From NCBI GenBank assembly GCA_049790315.1, contig JBAQYV010000127.1, forward strand, positions 1 to 33,192: a stretch of DNA of 33,192 nucleotides, given 5' to 3'. The stretch comes from DASPOJ01 sp049790315. GTDB lineage: Bacteria; Acidobacteriota; Terriglobia; Acidiferrales; UBA7541. This document shows, one piece after another, positions 25,623 through 33,192 of this stretch. The notes under the pieces were generated by a model. It was not told the DNA's origin. It ran no database searches and saw only the letters and a list, made by a program, of their open reading frames with translations. The position numbers and the translations under genes were made by a program. Within the stretch, counting starts at the first letter, position 1; each line of letters begins with the position of its first letter.

Positions 25623-26606
25623 CTAGATGCTGAACCATGGCGTCACCCAGACGTACTTAACGCGAAACAACAGGCGAAGCAGAATCTTGATCGGCAAACT
25701 CAGCATAAACACCAAAACAATATTGGTGGTGATGATTTGCAGCAGCGTCATGCGTTGGAAAATTTTCCGCGCGAAAGGCGTCCAGGTCATGACGCGGAAG
25801 ACGATATATCCCGCGACCAAGAAATAAAGGATGAGCGGAAAAATCCCGAAGATGATTCGCGCAAGGATGGGCGCGTAGGCCTTGTGAGCCGCCGGCAAGA
25901 TCGCGGCGATCCACGCGCCATTGATCCCGAAAATCTGATCGAGATTGCGATTGACCGTAAATTCGACACGGCTAGCGTCCCAGGTCTGGCCGGGCCAGAA
26001 CCACATCCAACCGGGTCCTCTTATAAACGTGCCGATTACGATCATTACAACCCATAAACCAATAAAACCTAAGAGGAAGGTCCAAATGGCAAATTTGCGC
26101 TGCTTGTAGGTGTAGTAGCCGTTGCCGAGAGGATTTTCGTCAACGTACGGAATCACCAGCAGGCCGGCGATGATCAACGTAGGCATCACAACGCCCGCGA
26201 TCCACGGATCGAAATAAACCAACATTTCCTGCAAGCCGAGGAAATACCACGGCGCTTTGGCCGGGTTCATCGTTACGTTGGGATTTGAGGGCTCTTCGAG
26301 CGGCGCGTTCAACGTGATGGACCAAACCATCAGAAGCGCGGTGACCAGAATCGCAGCGATCAACTCCATGCGCATCAGGTACGGCCAGGTGTGGACTTCG
26401 CGCTCCCACTTCGGATTCCAGGGCTGCGTTTTGCGATGCGCGGATTTCGCGGCGGCGGGATCGGATTCAAGTTGAGCGATCAGGCGATCGTTGGCGAAGG
26501 CTTGCCGGAACGCGTACCAGCAATAGAACGGCACCAGGAACAACAGGGCCACGATCGGCACGTTGTCGGGCGACGACGCGATCTCCCACATCTGGTGAAA
26601 ATTCAT
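25623..26606 (-). CDS. Cytochrome b C-terminal (subunit IV-like) protein of the Rieske/b complex
   Basis: This 327-aa membrane protein corresponds to the C-terminal part of cytochrome b (subunit IV of b6f), with extra helices at both ends. After an N-terminal helix (about 15-35) and a charged loop comes the quinol-oxidation region MNPAKAPWYFLGLQEMLVYF. The canonical PEWY is replaced by APWY (118-121). Further helices are WIAGVVMPTLIIAGLLVIPY, FAIWTFLLGFIGLWVVMIVI and a C-terminal set from about 235 on (ILARIIFGIFPLILYFLVAG). Non-PEWY motifs are usually linked to menaquinol-using complexes. It is 93 bp downstream of the b6-like gene and precedes the tandem repeats. Confidence 0.9.
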   Translation of the reverse strand: MNFHQMWEIASSPDNVPIVALLFLVPFYCWYAFRQAFANDRLIAQLESDPAAAKSAHRKTQPWNPKWEREVHTWPYLMRMELIAAILVTALLMVWSITLNAPLEEPSNPNVTMNPAKAPWYFLGLQEMLVYFDPWIAGVVMPTLIIAGLLVIPYVDENPLGNGYYTYKQRKFAIWTFLLGFIGLWVVMIVIGTFIRGPGWMWFWPGQTWDASRVEFTVNRNLDQIFGINGAWIAAILPAAHKAYAPILARIIFGIFPLILYFLVAGYIVFRVMTWTPFARKIFQRMTLLQIITTNIVLVFMLSLPIKILLRLLFRVKYVWVTPWFSI

Positions 26607-26699
26607 TCGGTCTTCGTCCTCGCGGGCGCTAAGTGCGTTCCCGCAATTCGCTATTCCACTTCAGCTCGCGGTTCCACTTCTCTTCTGTGGCCACCACTG

Positions 26700-27638
26700 C
26701 TATTGCATGCCGCTGGGTTTTAGGACTACCGGTCGCGGCTTTCTCTCGTCTTTAATTTCCGATTCGAGCATTACGGGCGCTGGCCCCGAAATGCCGCCAT
26801 CCTTGCGCACGCGCCAGAAATGTACAGCCATCAAAATCGCGGCAATCAGCGGAATGGCGATGCAATGCCAGATATAAGCGCGAAGAAGCGCGTTGGCATC
26901 GACGATTGAGCCGCCAAGCAACGCAAAACGAATGTCGTTATACGGCGTCATGCCAAGCTGCGCACCGAACGGACCTTCGCTACCTAACAATGGAGTGGCG
27001 CGGCCCATGTTCGTGCCGACGGTGACGGCCCAGAAGCCCAGTTGATCGTCGGGCAGTAGGTAGCCGGTGAAGGAGAGCAGCATGGTCAAAACCATCAGCA
27101 GCACGCCGACGCACCAATTGAATTCGCGCGGCCGCTTGTAAGAACCGGTGAGGAACACGCGGAACATATGCAGCCAAACGGCGATGATCATCAAGTGCGC
27201 GGCCCAGCGGTGCATATTGCGCAGCAGCTTGCCGAACGGCACGTCATTTTCAAGATACAAAATGTCGCGGAACGCCTGCACCTTCGACGGATGGTAATAG
27301 AACATCAGCAGGACGCCCGTGAATGTGAGCACCACGAAGAGGTAAAAAGTGATGCCGCCCATGCCCCAGGTGAAATTGTATTTCGTGGCGTCTCGATTGA
27401 CCTTGGCCGGGTGCAGGTGAAAGAAAACGTTGGTGAGCACGGAGAGCGCGCGATTGCGCGGCTCTTCGTCGTGCTTGACGCGAAAAATCGAACGATAGAG
27501 CTGGGTCTTTTCCGGCTCTTTCAGAGCGGCGATTTCGTCCTTGCCCTTTTCCTTGACCGTTTCCTTCAGCGCCTTGGCATCGCTGCGGACGCGGTCGAGC
27601 AAGCCGGCCTTCTTTTGTTCGCCGTTGTCTTCCGGCAT
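26700..27638 (-). CDS. Cytochrome b N-terminal (b6-like) diheme protein
   Basis: The 312-aa protein has four core transmembrane helices and two b haems. The ligand pairs are H143/H157 in NMHRWAAHLM...WLHMFRV (13 residues between) and H258/H273 in YIWHCIAIPL...AVHFWRV (14 between), the b6-type spacing. LTGSYKRPREFNWCVGV and TGYLLPDDQLGFWAVTVG follow the b6 pattern closely. A charged N-terminal extension of about 60 residues (KEKGKDEIAALKEPEK) precedes the core and is longer than in b6. With the separate subunit-IV gene downstream this is a split cytochrome b, which moves electrons from quinol across the inner membrane. A strong purine-rich AGGGGGG precedes the ATG. Confidence 0.94.
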   Translation of the reverse strand: MPEDNGEQKKAGLLDRVRSDAKALKETVKEKGKDEIAALKEPEKTQLYRSIFRVKHDEEPRNRALSVLTNVFFHLHPAKVNRDATKYNFTWGMGGITFYLFVVLTFTGVLLMFYYHPSKVQAFRDILYLENDVPFGKLLRNMHRWAAHLMIIAVWLHMFRVFLTGSYKRPREFNWCVGVLLMVLTMLLSFTGYLLPDDQLGFWAVTVGTNMGRATPLLGSEGPFGAQLGMTPYNDIRFALLGGSIVDANALLRAYIWHCIAIPLIAAILMAVHFWRVRKDGGISGPAPVMLESEIKDERKPRPVVLKPSGMQ

Positions 27639-27699
27639 CCGCTTCCCCCCTGCGACGTGGACCTGGTCACTCGCGCGCGCGCCAACCTGCGCAGCCGCG

Positions 27700-28308
27700 T
27701 TAAACGCTCAAAAACGCCCCGGGATCATTGAATTCATTAATGCCGGCTCGAGGATCGTCCATGTAAAGCTTGCTGGTATCCACGATAATTTTGCCCGTGG
27801 CATCCAACTCCATCTTGGCCCGATCCATCGGCCGTGGCGCGGGCCCTTCAAAATTAATGCCCTCGGCGTCGTAGCCGCTGCCGTGACACGGACACTTGAA
27901 CTTATTCTCAGAAGGCTTCCACTCGGGCGTGCACCCGAGATGGGTGCAGCGGGCGAAAATCACGAAGATGCGGCCGGGCTCCCGGATGATCCAAATGCGG
28001 TTGGTGAGCAGAAAGCGCTGATCGATGCCAAGCGCAAAATCGGACGGATAGCCCACGGAAAAAACCGTATTCGGTTCATATAGTGCGCGCGGAAAGAAAA
28101 ATCTGAGAAAGAGGAGAAGATTGATACCGAGATAGCTCCAGATCAAAGCCCAAATGAGACGACGACGCCCTTTATCGGGTGCTTCGTACGATTTCGGGGC
28201 GGCCTTTGCCGCTGGTTTAGCGGCTGCCGCCGGCAACGGGGCCGGTGCGGCGGGAGAAGCGGGTTGGGCCGGACTGCCTGCCGCTTTCCCTTCAACTGGA
28301 TCGGGCAT
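27700..28308 (-). CDS. Rieske [2Fe-2S] protein of the cytochrome b complex
   Basis: The 202-aa protein has a 40-residue Ala/Pro-rich start, a basic patch (KGRRR) and a single transmembrane anchor (about 51-72, LIWALIWSYLGINLLLFLRF). The Rieske domain follows, with cluster ligands C121 and H123 in CTHLGC and C139 and H142 in CPCHGSGY. C126 and C141 form the structural disulfide. The domain takes an electron from quinol and hands it to cytochrome c. GAGGTGA lies 9 nt before the ATG. It is the first gene after the promoter at 28369-28397, followed by the two cytochrome b genes, and so leads the operon. Confidence 0.95.
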   Translation of the reverse strand: MPDPVEGKAAGSPAQPASPAAPAPLPAAAAKPAAKAAPKSYEAPDKGRRRLIWALIWSYLGINLLLFLRFFFPRALYEPNTVFSVGYPSDFALGIDQRFLLTNRIWIIREPGRIFVIFARCTHLGCTPEWKPSENKFKCPCHGSGYDAEGINFEGPAPRPMDRAKMELDATGKIIVDTSKLYMDDPRAGINEFNDPGAFLSV

Positions 28309-28368
28309 AAAAGCGCGTCACCTCGCGCGACGAATCTAAGGATGAATTCGGTAACGCACGGACTATCT

Positions 28369-28397
28369 TTTATATGCCGCGCTCGAAATCGTGTCAA
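28369..28397 (-). promoter_or_regulatory. Near-perfect sigma70 promoter of the Rieske/cytochrome operon
   Basis: On the minus strand TTGACA (28392-28397), a 17-bp spacer and TATAAA (28369-28374) match the housekeeping consensus in 11 of 12 positions. The -35 box contains the hemH stop codon TGA. Initiation near 28362 gives a leader of about 54 nt before the Rieske ATG. Confidence 0.8.
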
Positions 28398-29428
28398 GCC
28401 GATTTGGAACCATTTTGAAATGAATCGATTCCGGCGGCACGGAGCACGAGGTCGGCGAGCGCGGCGATGAACGTGGGAGAATCGCCCAAGGCGGGCATCA
28501 TCTGGAATTGTTCGACGCCGAGACGCAGCGCTTCTTCGCGCGCTTCGATATTAATTTCGTGCAGAGTCTCGATGTGCTCGGTGACGAAGGAGAGCGGGAT
28601 GAGGAGCAGTTTCTTTTTCCCTTCTTTCGCCAGCCGTTCGATTGTCGAGTCGAGTGAAGGCGCAAGCCAGCGCTGGCGGCCTACGCGGCTTTGATAGCAC
28701 AGCGTGTGCTCGTACGGCCATGCACCGCGCGCGAGAACCAGGCGCACGGTTTCTTCGACTTGCCGCGGATAGGGATCGCCGCGTTCCACGAGCGAAATCG
28801 GTAAGCCGTGCGCGCTGAAGACGAAATGGATGCCGGTGGGGTCGGCGAAGTGGCGGAGGGTCGCCGTGATGCGCTCGGTGAGCGCTTGGATATATAGAGG
28901 ATGCGTGTAGAAATCTTTGATCGCATGGACAGTTGGTGGGTGCGGCGCCGAGGATGGCCGGTAAAGGCGACTCCACTCCTTCATGCTGCTGACCGTTGTG
29001 GCGAAAGAATATTGTGGGTACATCGGCAGAAGGACGAGATCGTCCAGCGGCGTGGCGCGCACGGCGGCGACAGCTTCGCGCGTTAACGGATGCCAGTAGC
29101 GCATGGCGACGAAACATTTCGCGTCGCAACTTCGATCTTTCTGGGCGTCGCATCGGGACGCAAGCGCGTGTTCCAGAGCGCGGGCTTGGCGCTCGGTGAG
29201 CAGGCGAATCGGAGACTGGCCGCCGATCGCGGCGTAGTGGTCGGCTACGGCTCGCGCGCGACGATGGGCAATCCACCAGGCGAGCGGCTTGCGCGCGAGC
29301 CAAGCACCTGGGAAATTAATAATGTCGGGATCGCAGAAAAGATTGTAGAGGAACGGTTCGATGGCGTCGGGGGAGTCAGGTCCACCCAGTTGGAACAGAA
29401 CTACGCCGACGCGTTTGCGTTCGCTCAT
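28394..29428 (-). CDS. hemH: Ferrochelatase
   Basis: The 344-aa protein inserts Fe2+ into protoporphyrin IX (or coproporphyrin III) to make haem. The family signatures are VGVVLFQLGGPDSPDAIEPF at the N-terminus, MRYWHPLTREAV, LLPMYPQYSFATT, the active-site His207 in FVFSAHGLP, and Glu284 in SFVTEHIETLHEI. I start at ATG 29428 (MSERKRVGVV) because the frame beyond it overlaps ccmD. It sits 17 bp after ccmD and before the Rieske promoter, so it belongs to the ccm transcript and couples haem production to its export. No membrane segment is obvious. Confidence 0.95.
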   Translation of the reverse strand: MSERKRVGVVLFQLGGPDSPDAIEPFLYNLFCDPDIINFPGAWLARKPLAWWIAHRRARAVADHYAAIGGQSPIRLLTERQARALEHALASRCDAQKDRSCDAKCFVAMRYWHPLTREAVAAVRATPLDDLVLLPMYPQYSFATTVSSMKEWSRLYRPSSAPHPPTVHAIKDFYTHPLYIQALTERITATLRHFADPTGIHFVFSAHGLPISLVERGDPYPRQVEETVRLVLARGAWPYEHTLCYQSRVGRQRWLAPSLDSTIERLAKEGKKKLLLIPLSFVTEHIETLHEINIEAREEALRLGVEQFQMMPALGDSPTFIAALADLVLRAAGIDSFQNGSKSA

Positions 29429-29445
29429 GCGGAGGAAACCGGCGC

Positions 29446-29580
29446 CTACTTCAAGCGGGTCTTCAGGCGTTCGACTTCGTCTTGAAGGCGCGCGAGCCGG
29501 CGGCCAACCGTGATTTGATACGCGAAGAATACGGCCCACACCGCGATGAATGCTTCAAACACGCTATTCAGATTTTTCAC
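29446..29580 (-). CDS. ccmD: Tiny CcmD-like haem exporter subunit
   Basis: The 44-aa protein starts at GTG 29580 with GGAG 5 nt upstream. It has one transmembrane helix (FEAFIAVWAVFFAYQITVG) followed by a charged amphipathic tail (RRLARLQDEVERLKTRLK). Size, topology and position directly after ccmC match CcmD, which releases holo-CcmE from the CcmABC complex. Sequence conservation of CcmD is low, so the call rests mainly on context. It is separated from ccmC by 29 bp and from hemH by 17 bp. It is easy to miss because a longer meaningless frame runs through it. Confidence 0.8.
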   Translation of the reverse strand: MKNLNSVFEAFIAVWAVFFAYQITVGRRLARLQDEVERLKTRLK

Positions 29581-29609
29581 GATCGCTCCATCCCTTCCAT
29601 CAAAGAACG

Positions 29610-30329
29610 TTAGAGTCCCCGGCGCTCGGCTTCCATTCGCAAACCATCGACTTTGGCGCGCAACTTCTCTAGACGATAACGCTGCGTCATCAACAAGAGG
29701 AATAACGCTACCAGCGCTCCCCAGCAGAACAACAAGACGCGGAACATGCGCGCATCGAGGTATCCGCCGTCGCCGATCACGGGCTGCGGGTGCTGCGTGC
29801 GAAACCACCAGATCGAAAAATAAACCAGCGGCACGTCGAGGCACGCGAAGATCGCAACCACCGCGGACAGCAGCGCGCGGCGCTCGGATTCGTCGATCAG
29901 CGTGCGCAAAAGAAGGTAGCTCACGTACATCGCCCAGAGGACGAACGTGGAAGTTGTGCGCGCGTCCCAGGCCCACCAGACGCCCCACACGGGTTTCGCC
30001 CAGATCGGGCCCGTCACAAGCCCAATGGTTAAAAACGCCGTGGCCAATTCGGCGGCGGCGACGGCGATCCAATCCCATTTGAGCGCTCGTGTTTTCAGAT
30101 AGATGATGCTGCCGATCGTCGTCGTGGCGATGGCGACGAACGACGTCCAGAAACTAGGCACATGAAAATAAAAAATGCGTTGGATCAGGCCCATCGTCAT
30201 TTCCGTGGGGGCGATGAAGAGTGCGGCGTAGGCGGCCAGCGCTAACCACACGTAGGTCAAGAGAGCCCACAGCGCGGGCGGGACGCCGGACGATTTGGAA
30301 TTTCGCGCGGAAGCCAAGCGGTCGCTCAT
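29610..30329 (-). CDS. ccmC: Haem exporter / haem-handling protein CcmC
   Basis: The 239-aa membrane protein has six helices. The tryptophan-rich haem-binding motif WGVWWAWDARTTS (family WGxxWxWDxRLT) is present, with flanking His residues in YFHVPSFWTSF and RTQHPQPVI. CcmC loads haem onto CcmE in system I cytochrome c maturation. I use ATG 30329 because it overlaps the ccmB stop (ATGA); ten upstream codons are also open. Unusually, the C-terminus extends into a charged helix (RYRLEKLRAKVDGLRMEAER). Confidence 0.94.
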   Translation of the reverse strand: MSDRLASARNSKSSGVPPALWALLTYVWLALAAYAALFIAPTEMTMGLIQRIFYFHVPSFWTSFVAIATTTIGSIIYLKTRALKWDWIAVAAAELATAFLTIGLVTGPIWAKPVWGVWWAWDARTTSTFVLWAMYVSYLLLRTLIDESERRALLSAVVAIFACLDVPLVYFSIWWFRTQHPQPVIGDGGYLDARMFRVLLFCWGALVALFLLLMTQRYRLEKLRAKVDGLRMEAERRGL

Positions 30330-31000
30330 TCCTCGAAGAGATACTCTCCGAAAAGCCATGCCGCCGTCAAAAACACAACGTCGAACGCCACGAGAAAAAC
30401 CAGCCAGACACGATCGAGTGCGGCGTCTTCTCGGAACAGACCCACTGTCGCTTCAGTGCTGGCGATGAGCACCGGGGCCACGAGCGGAAACATCAGCAAT
30501 GGAAGCAACAGCTCGCGCAGCCGCGCTTGGGCCGTGATCGCGGAAAACACGGTGCCGATTGTGGCGAGACCTATGGTGCCAAGCAGCATCACCAGCACCA
30601 ATCGGCCCAGCACGGCCACAATGGCGAGATTGTAGAGCGCGGCGAAAATCGGAAGCAGAATAATCTCCACGAAGAAAAGAAACAGCGCGTTGGCCGCAAG
30701 CTTGCCGAGCAGCACGGCGAACGGATCAATTGGCGCCATGCGCAGCGCGGATAGCGTGTCGTTCGATTGCTCGCGTACGAATGACGGCTGAAGCATCAGG
30801 GAGCTGGCAAACAGCAAACCCAACCACAGCAGACCGGGACCGAAGCGGCGCGCTTCCGTGGATGTCGGATCGAACGTGAAGCTGAAAAGGACGAGGACGA
30901 GCAATACGAAAACCAACGTGGTCGAGAGCAACTCGCGCGAGCGCAGCTCGACGCGCAGTTCTTTCGCGAGGATTGCTCCGGTCGCTCGGCTTAACGTCAT
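30326..31000 (-). CDS. ccmB: Haem exporter ABC permease CcmB
   Basis: The 224-aa protein has six transmembrane helices. It opens with the CcmB-typical AKELRVELRSRELLSTTLVF and continues with ASSLMLQPSFVREQSNDTLS, then ALRMAPIDP, and LLPLLMFPLVAPVLIASTEA. It pairs with CcmA to use ATP for release of haem-loaded CcmE. The ATG immediately follows the ccmA stop (TGA-ATG), and its stop overlaps the ccmC start, so translation of the three is tightly coupled. Confidence 0.93.
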   Translation of the reverse strand: MTLSRATGAILAKELRVELRSRELLSTTLVFVLLVLVLFSFTFDPTSTEARRFGPGLLWLGLLFASSLMLQPSFVREQSNDTLSALRMAPIDPFAVLLGKLAANALFLFFVEIILLPIFAALYNLAIVAVLGRLVLVMLLGTIGLATIGTVFSAITAQARLRELLLPLLMFPLVAPVLIASTEATVGLFREDAALDRVWLVFLVAFDVVFLTAAWLFGEYLFEE

Positions 31001-31726
31001 TCAGGAGTTCTCCAGCCCGCTGCGCGCAAGGATGGCTTGCACACCGTCGCGCTCGGTCGAATCCTCGGCCACGGCACCGGCTTCGAGTCGAATGGCGCGG
31101 GTGACGGCGGACTGCGCCTCATTGTTTCCGTGCGTGCTCATCAGAATTGTGCAGCCTTCGGCGTGCAAACGAGCCACCTCGTGGGCTAGCCAGGATTGGC
31201 CTGCGGGATCCAGGCCGGTCGCGGGCTCATCGAGTAACAAAAGACGCGGGCCTGCCAGCAACGCGCGAGCGAGCGACAGTCGCTGGCGCATGCCGCGCGA
31301 AAATGTGCGGACCAAGTCCTGGGCGCGCGAGGACAATCCGACTCGATCGAGCGCCGCGGCGCAAGTGGCGCGCGCATTCGGCAAATCGTAGAGTCGCGCG
31401 AAGAACTTCAGATTCTCTTCCGCTGTCAATTCGTCATAAAGAAGCGTCGCGTGCGACACCAATCCGCACCGCGCGCGGATGGAGGCCGGCAATTCCGCGC
31501 CGTCTCCGCTGATGCCAATTGTTCCGGCGCTTGGTCGGCTCAAGAGCGCGGCGATGCGAAGCAGAGTCGTCTTCCCCGATCCATTCGCGCCGACCAGCGC
31601 GACCAATTCACCGGGCGCGATCGACAGTGTGATTCCACGCAGCGCCAGGCGCATTCCGAAGCGCTTCTGCACTCCCTGAAATGAAACGTTGAAGCCCGCG
31701 GGCATGGGCGGATTCGATGGCGTCAC
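31001..31726 (-). CDS. ccmA: Haem exporter ABC ATPase CcmA
   Basis: The 241-aa ATPase has Walker A GANGSGKTT (near residue 45), the ABC signature FSRGMRQRLSLARAL, Walker B RLLLLDEPATGLD and the switch His in ILMSTHGNNEA. In the last the usual Q/H-x-x loop is conserved. With ccmB directly downstream this is the cytochrome c maturation exporter, though general ABC ATPases look similar. The start is GTG 31726; ATG 31705 is an alternative. It lies 18 bp after the regulatory-like gene. Confidence 0.9.
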   Translation of the reverse strand: MTPSNPPMPAGFNVSFQGVQKRFGMRLALRGITLSIAPGELVALVGANGSGKTTLLRIAALLSRPSAGTIGISGDGAELPASIRARCGLVSHATLLYDELTAEENLKFFARLYDLPNARATCAAALDRVGLSSRAQDLVRTFSRGMRQRLSLARALLAGPRLLLLDEPATGLDPAGQSWLAHEVARLHAEGCTILMSTHGNNEAQSAVTRAIRLEAGAVAEDSTERDGVQAILARSGLENS

Positions 31727-31744
31727 GTGTGGTTTAACGCGAAC

Positions 31745-33091
31745 TCATCCGCGCAGAAGATCGTGCAATAACTTTTCGAGGCGAGCCCGCTCTCGTGCGT
31801 AATCTTCTTCGGAAATTGTGCCCGCCTGATGGCGCAGTTCAAGGCGGAACAGAGTGTCTTTCATGCCGTCCAGGCTTTGCACGACTTCGCGCTGAGCTTG
31901 CTCGACGGATTCCGGTTGGCTCGAAGCGACCGGCGCGGCCGATTCGACTGTCGGCGCGGCGCGAGGTTGAGCGAGGCCGGTTTCGGCTGAAACGCGCGCG
32001 GGCGGATTCGCCGCGGGCGCGAACACGTTGCCGCCGGAATCTCCGGCAATCGCAGTGGCAGCGACGGGCCGACGCAACAGATAAACCAGACCGAGCGCGA
32101 ACAGCGCCGCAAAGCCGCCGACCAAATACCAACGCAGTGAATCGAGGCGCGGAGGAATCACCTGGAGCGAGCCGCTCGCGGCATCGCCGGAATCGCGGCC
32201 GTTCACCTGATCGGGCGCTCCTTGGCCGGCGGACGAATCGTCCGCGGCGGGAGGCGGAGCAGTACCAGAAACGGAAATTTGGACGGCGCTGCCGGCGGCG
32301 ACATCATCGTGCGTATAAACGCTGTAGCCTTGCTCGGAACCGGCGGCCTGAAATCCGTCGCTTACGACTTGAACGGTCGGCGGCGCGGCGACCATCATGC
32401 GCGAGGCTTCGTACGGAGAACTGAGCGAAAGCGACGCGCTATTCGACGCGTAGGGAATTTCGTACGAGATGCGCACGCCGTTGTCGCCGGGTTGGAAAGC
32501 GAACGCGATCGCGTAGTGATTCGGGCCGCGATCGATCGTTCCCTGCACCACCGGCATGCCTGACGGTCCCCAGGCGGAAACCTGACTCAATTGCGCGCCC
32601 TGCGGAATCGTAAATTCAAAATCGCCCGTCTCTTCGTAGAACGCGGCGGGAGGCTGCGACTGATTCTGGATGGAATATTCCTCGCCAACAATCATCGAAG
32701 TGCCGTTCGGTTGGAACACGACAAGGCGCTGAGCGATCTGGCGAGCTTGTGGGCTTGTGGTGGTCTCGTAAACGGTCACATCGGCGGTCGCTGTGCCGGG
32801 GGTGAGCGGCTGATGAAAAAATACGCCGTGATAGATCGCGCGAATCAGCATCGGGCCCTGGCCGATGGCGTCGTTGTCAAAATGATATTTTCCGGCGGCG
32901 TCGGTTTTAGTGGTGGCAACGGTTTGCATTCCGCCTTGCAACTGGATCAGCAGAACATCCACTCCCGCGGCGGGTTTGTTTGTGGTGCCGTTGCGAACCA
33001 CGCCCGTGACGGTACCGGCCATTGCGACCGCTGAAAAAGCGAGGCACAGCATGCAGCCGGTGAAGAATTTCGCGATGCCGGAACGTTTCAT
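31745..33091 (-). CDS. Envelope protein with carboxypeptidase-regulatory-like domain, one TM and helical tail
   Basis: The 448-aa protein has a signal peptide (1-25, FTGCMLCLAFSAVAMA) and an Ig-like carboxypeptidase-regulatory domain (about 26-110, GTVTGVVRNGTTNKPAAGVD). A second beta-rich extracytoplasmic region (about 110-290) and a Gly/Asp/Ser linker follow. One transmembrane helix (about 320-339, WYLVGGFAALFALGLVYLL) leads to a cytoplasmic Ala/Pro-rich stretch and a helical hairpin (about 395-448, MKDTLFRLELRHQAGTISEE) resembling a SHOCT-like module. I use ATG 33091 because AAGGA lies 5 nt upstream. It is the first gene of the ccm operon in the window, so a role in haem export or in sensing is suggested by position only. 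Upstream promoter sequence was not identified in the last 100 bp. Confidence 0.8.
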   Translation of the reverse strand: MKRSGIAKFFTGCMLCLAFSAVAMAGTVTGVVRNGTTNKPAAGVDVLLIQLQGGMQTVATTKTDAAGKYHFDNDAIGQGPMLIRAIYHGVFFHQPLTPGTATADVTVYETTTSPQARQIAQRLVVFQPNGTSMIVGEEYSIQNQSQPPAAFYEETGDFEFTIPQGAQLSQVSAWGPSGMPVVQGTIDRGPNHYAIAFAFQPGDNGVRISYEIPYASNSASLSLSSPYEASRMMVAAPPTVQVVSDGFQAAGSEQGYSVYTHDDVAAGSAVQISVSGTAPPPAADDSSAGQGAPDQVNGRDSGDAASGSLQVIPPRLDSLRWYLVGGFAALFALGLVYLLRRPVAATAIAGDSGGNVFAPAANPPARVSAETGLAQPRAAPTVESAAPVASSQPESVEQAQREVVQSLDGMKDTLFRLELRHQAGTISEEDYARERARLEKLLHDLLRG

Positions 33092-33192
33092 GGCCATCCT
33101 TATCAAATTGAGTCTCGTTGTCGATGTGCGCGGAATCATGTGCGCGCTTCGCCGGCGTTCGGGCGCACGGGCCGAGGGGGGCGCGCGGGAGT

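Noticed and set aside
25387..25638. Repeat-containing ORFs on both strands across the tandem array (nine-residue periodic peptides)
   Set aside because: The frames stay open only because the unit is 27 bp; they exist on both strands, lack ribosome-binding sites and have no protein-like composition.

Overview
The window looks like a piece of an Acidobacteriota chromosome (Terriglobia-like). This rests on several things: high GC, a eukaryotic-type Ser/Thr kinase fused to TPR repeats, a PEP-CTERM protein, carboxypeptidase-regulatory-type surface proteins, and a Rieske/split cytochrome b/multihaem cytochrome c locus. The assignment is inferred from gene content; no rRNA or tRNA gene was seen. Almost all genes lie on the minus strand. 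The plus-strand exceptions are a transposase scrap at the left edge, a frameshifted DUF2071 gene, an NAD-type isocitrate dehydrogenase and a ferredoxin.

Left part (1-14 kb), a loose accessory stretch. It holds an IS remnant, a secreted DsbA-like thioredoxin protein, glutamine-dependent NAD synthetase (nadE), and a three-gene minus-strand cassette: an ornithine cyclodeaminase/SbnB-like dehydrogenase, an ATP-grasp ligase and a methyltransferase. That cassette could make or modify an amino-acid-derived small molecule. Next come a secreted protein of unknown function, a PEP-CTERM protein, and a decayed patch in which a partial copy of a gene (8949-9090) and its intact paralogue (10046-11191) flank the frameshifted DUF2071 gene. 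A large kinase-FlgO-like-TPR protein closes this part.

Middle (14-17.4 kb), housekeeping genes. An A-type Fe-S carrier (erpA/iscA-like) with a near-consensus sigma70 promoter is divergent from isocitrate dehydrogenase. An acyltransferase-3 membrane protein and a two-cluster ferredoxin with its own promoter follow.

Right part (17.5-33.1 kb), a continuous minus-strand respiratory and haem-handling locus. In transcription order it reads: a membrane-anchored regulatory-like protein, ccmA, ccmB, ccmC, a tiny ccmD, hemH, then a near-perfect promoter overlapping the hemH stop codon. After that come the Rieske protein, b6-like cytochrome b, subunit-IV-like cytochrome b, an array of seven 27-bp tandem repeats, a 1084-aa eight-haem cytochrome c, a cupredoxin-like lipoprotein, a terminator, ctaA, ctaB, a two-TM protein, a DUF420 protein and a HEAT/barrel-sandwich fusion. 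The logic is coherent: hemH makes haem, ccmABCD exports it for cytochrome c maturation, the Rieske/b/c genes encode a quinol-oxidising complex with an unusually haem-rich c subunit, and ctaAB make haem A for a terminal oxidase whose structural genes are not in the window.

The points most worth a second look are the octahaem c subunit with a non-PEWY cytochrome b, the tandem repeat array inside that operon, the SbnB-like/ATP-grasp/methyltransferase cassette, and the HEAT/barrel-sandwich protein in the oxidase-assembly cluster.
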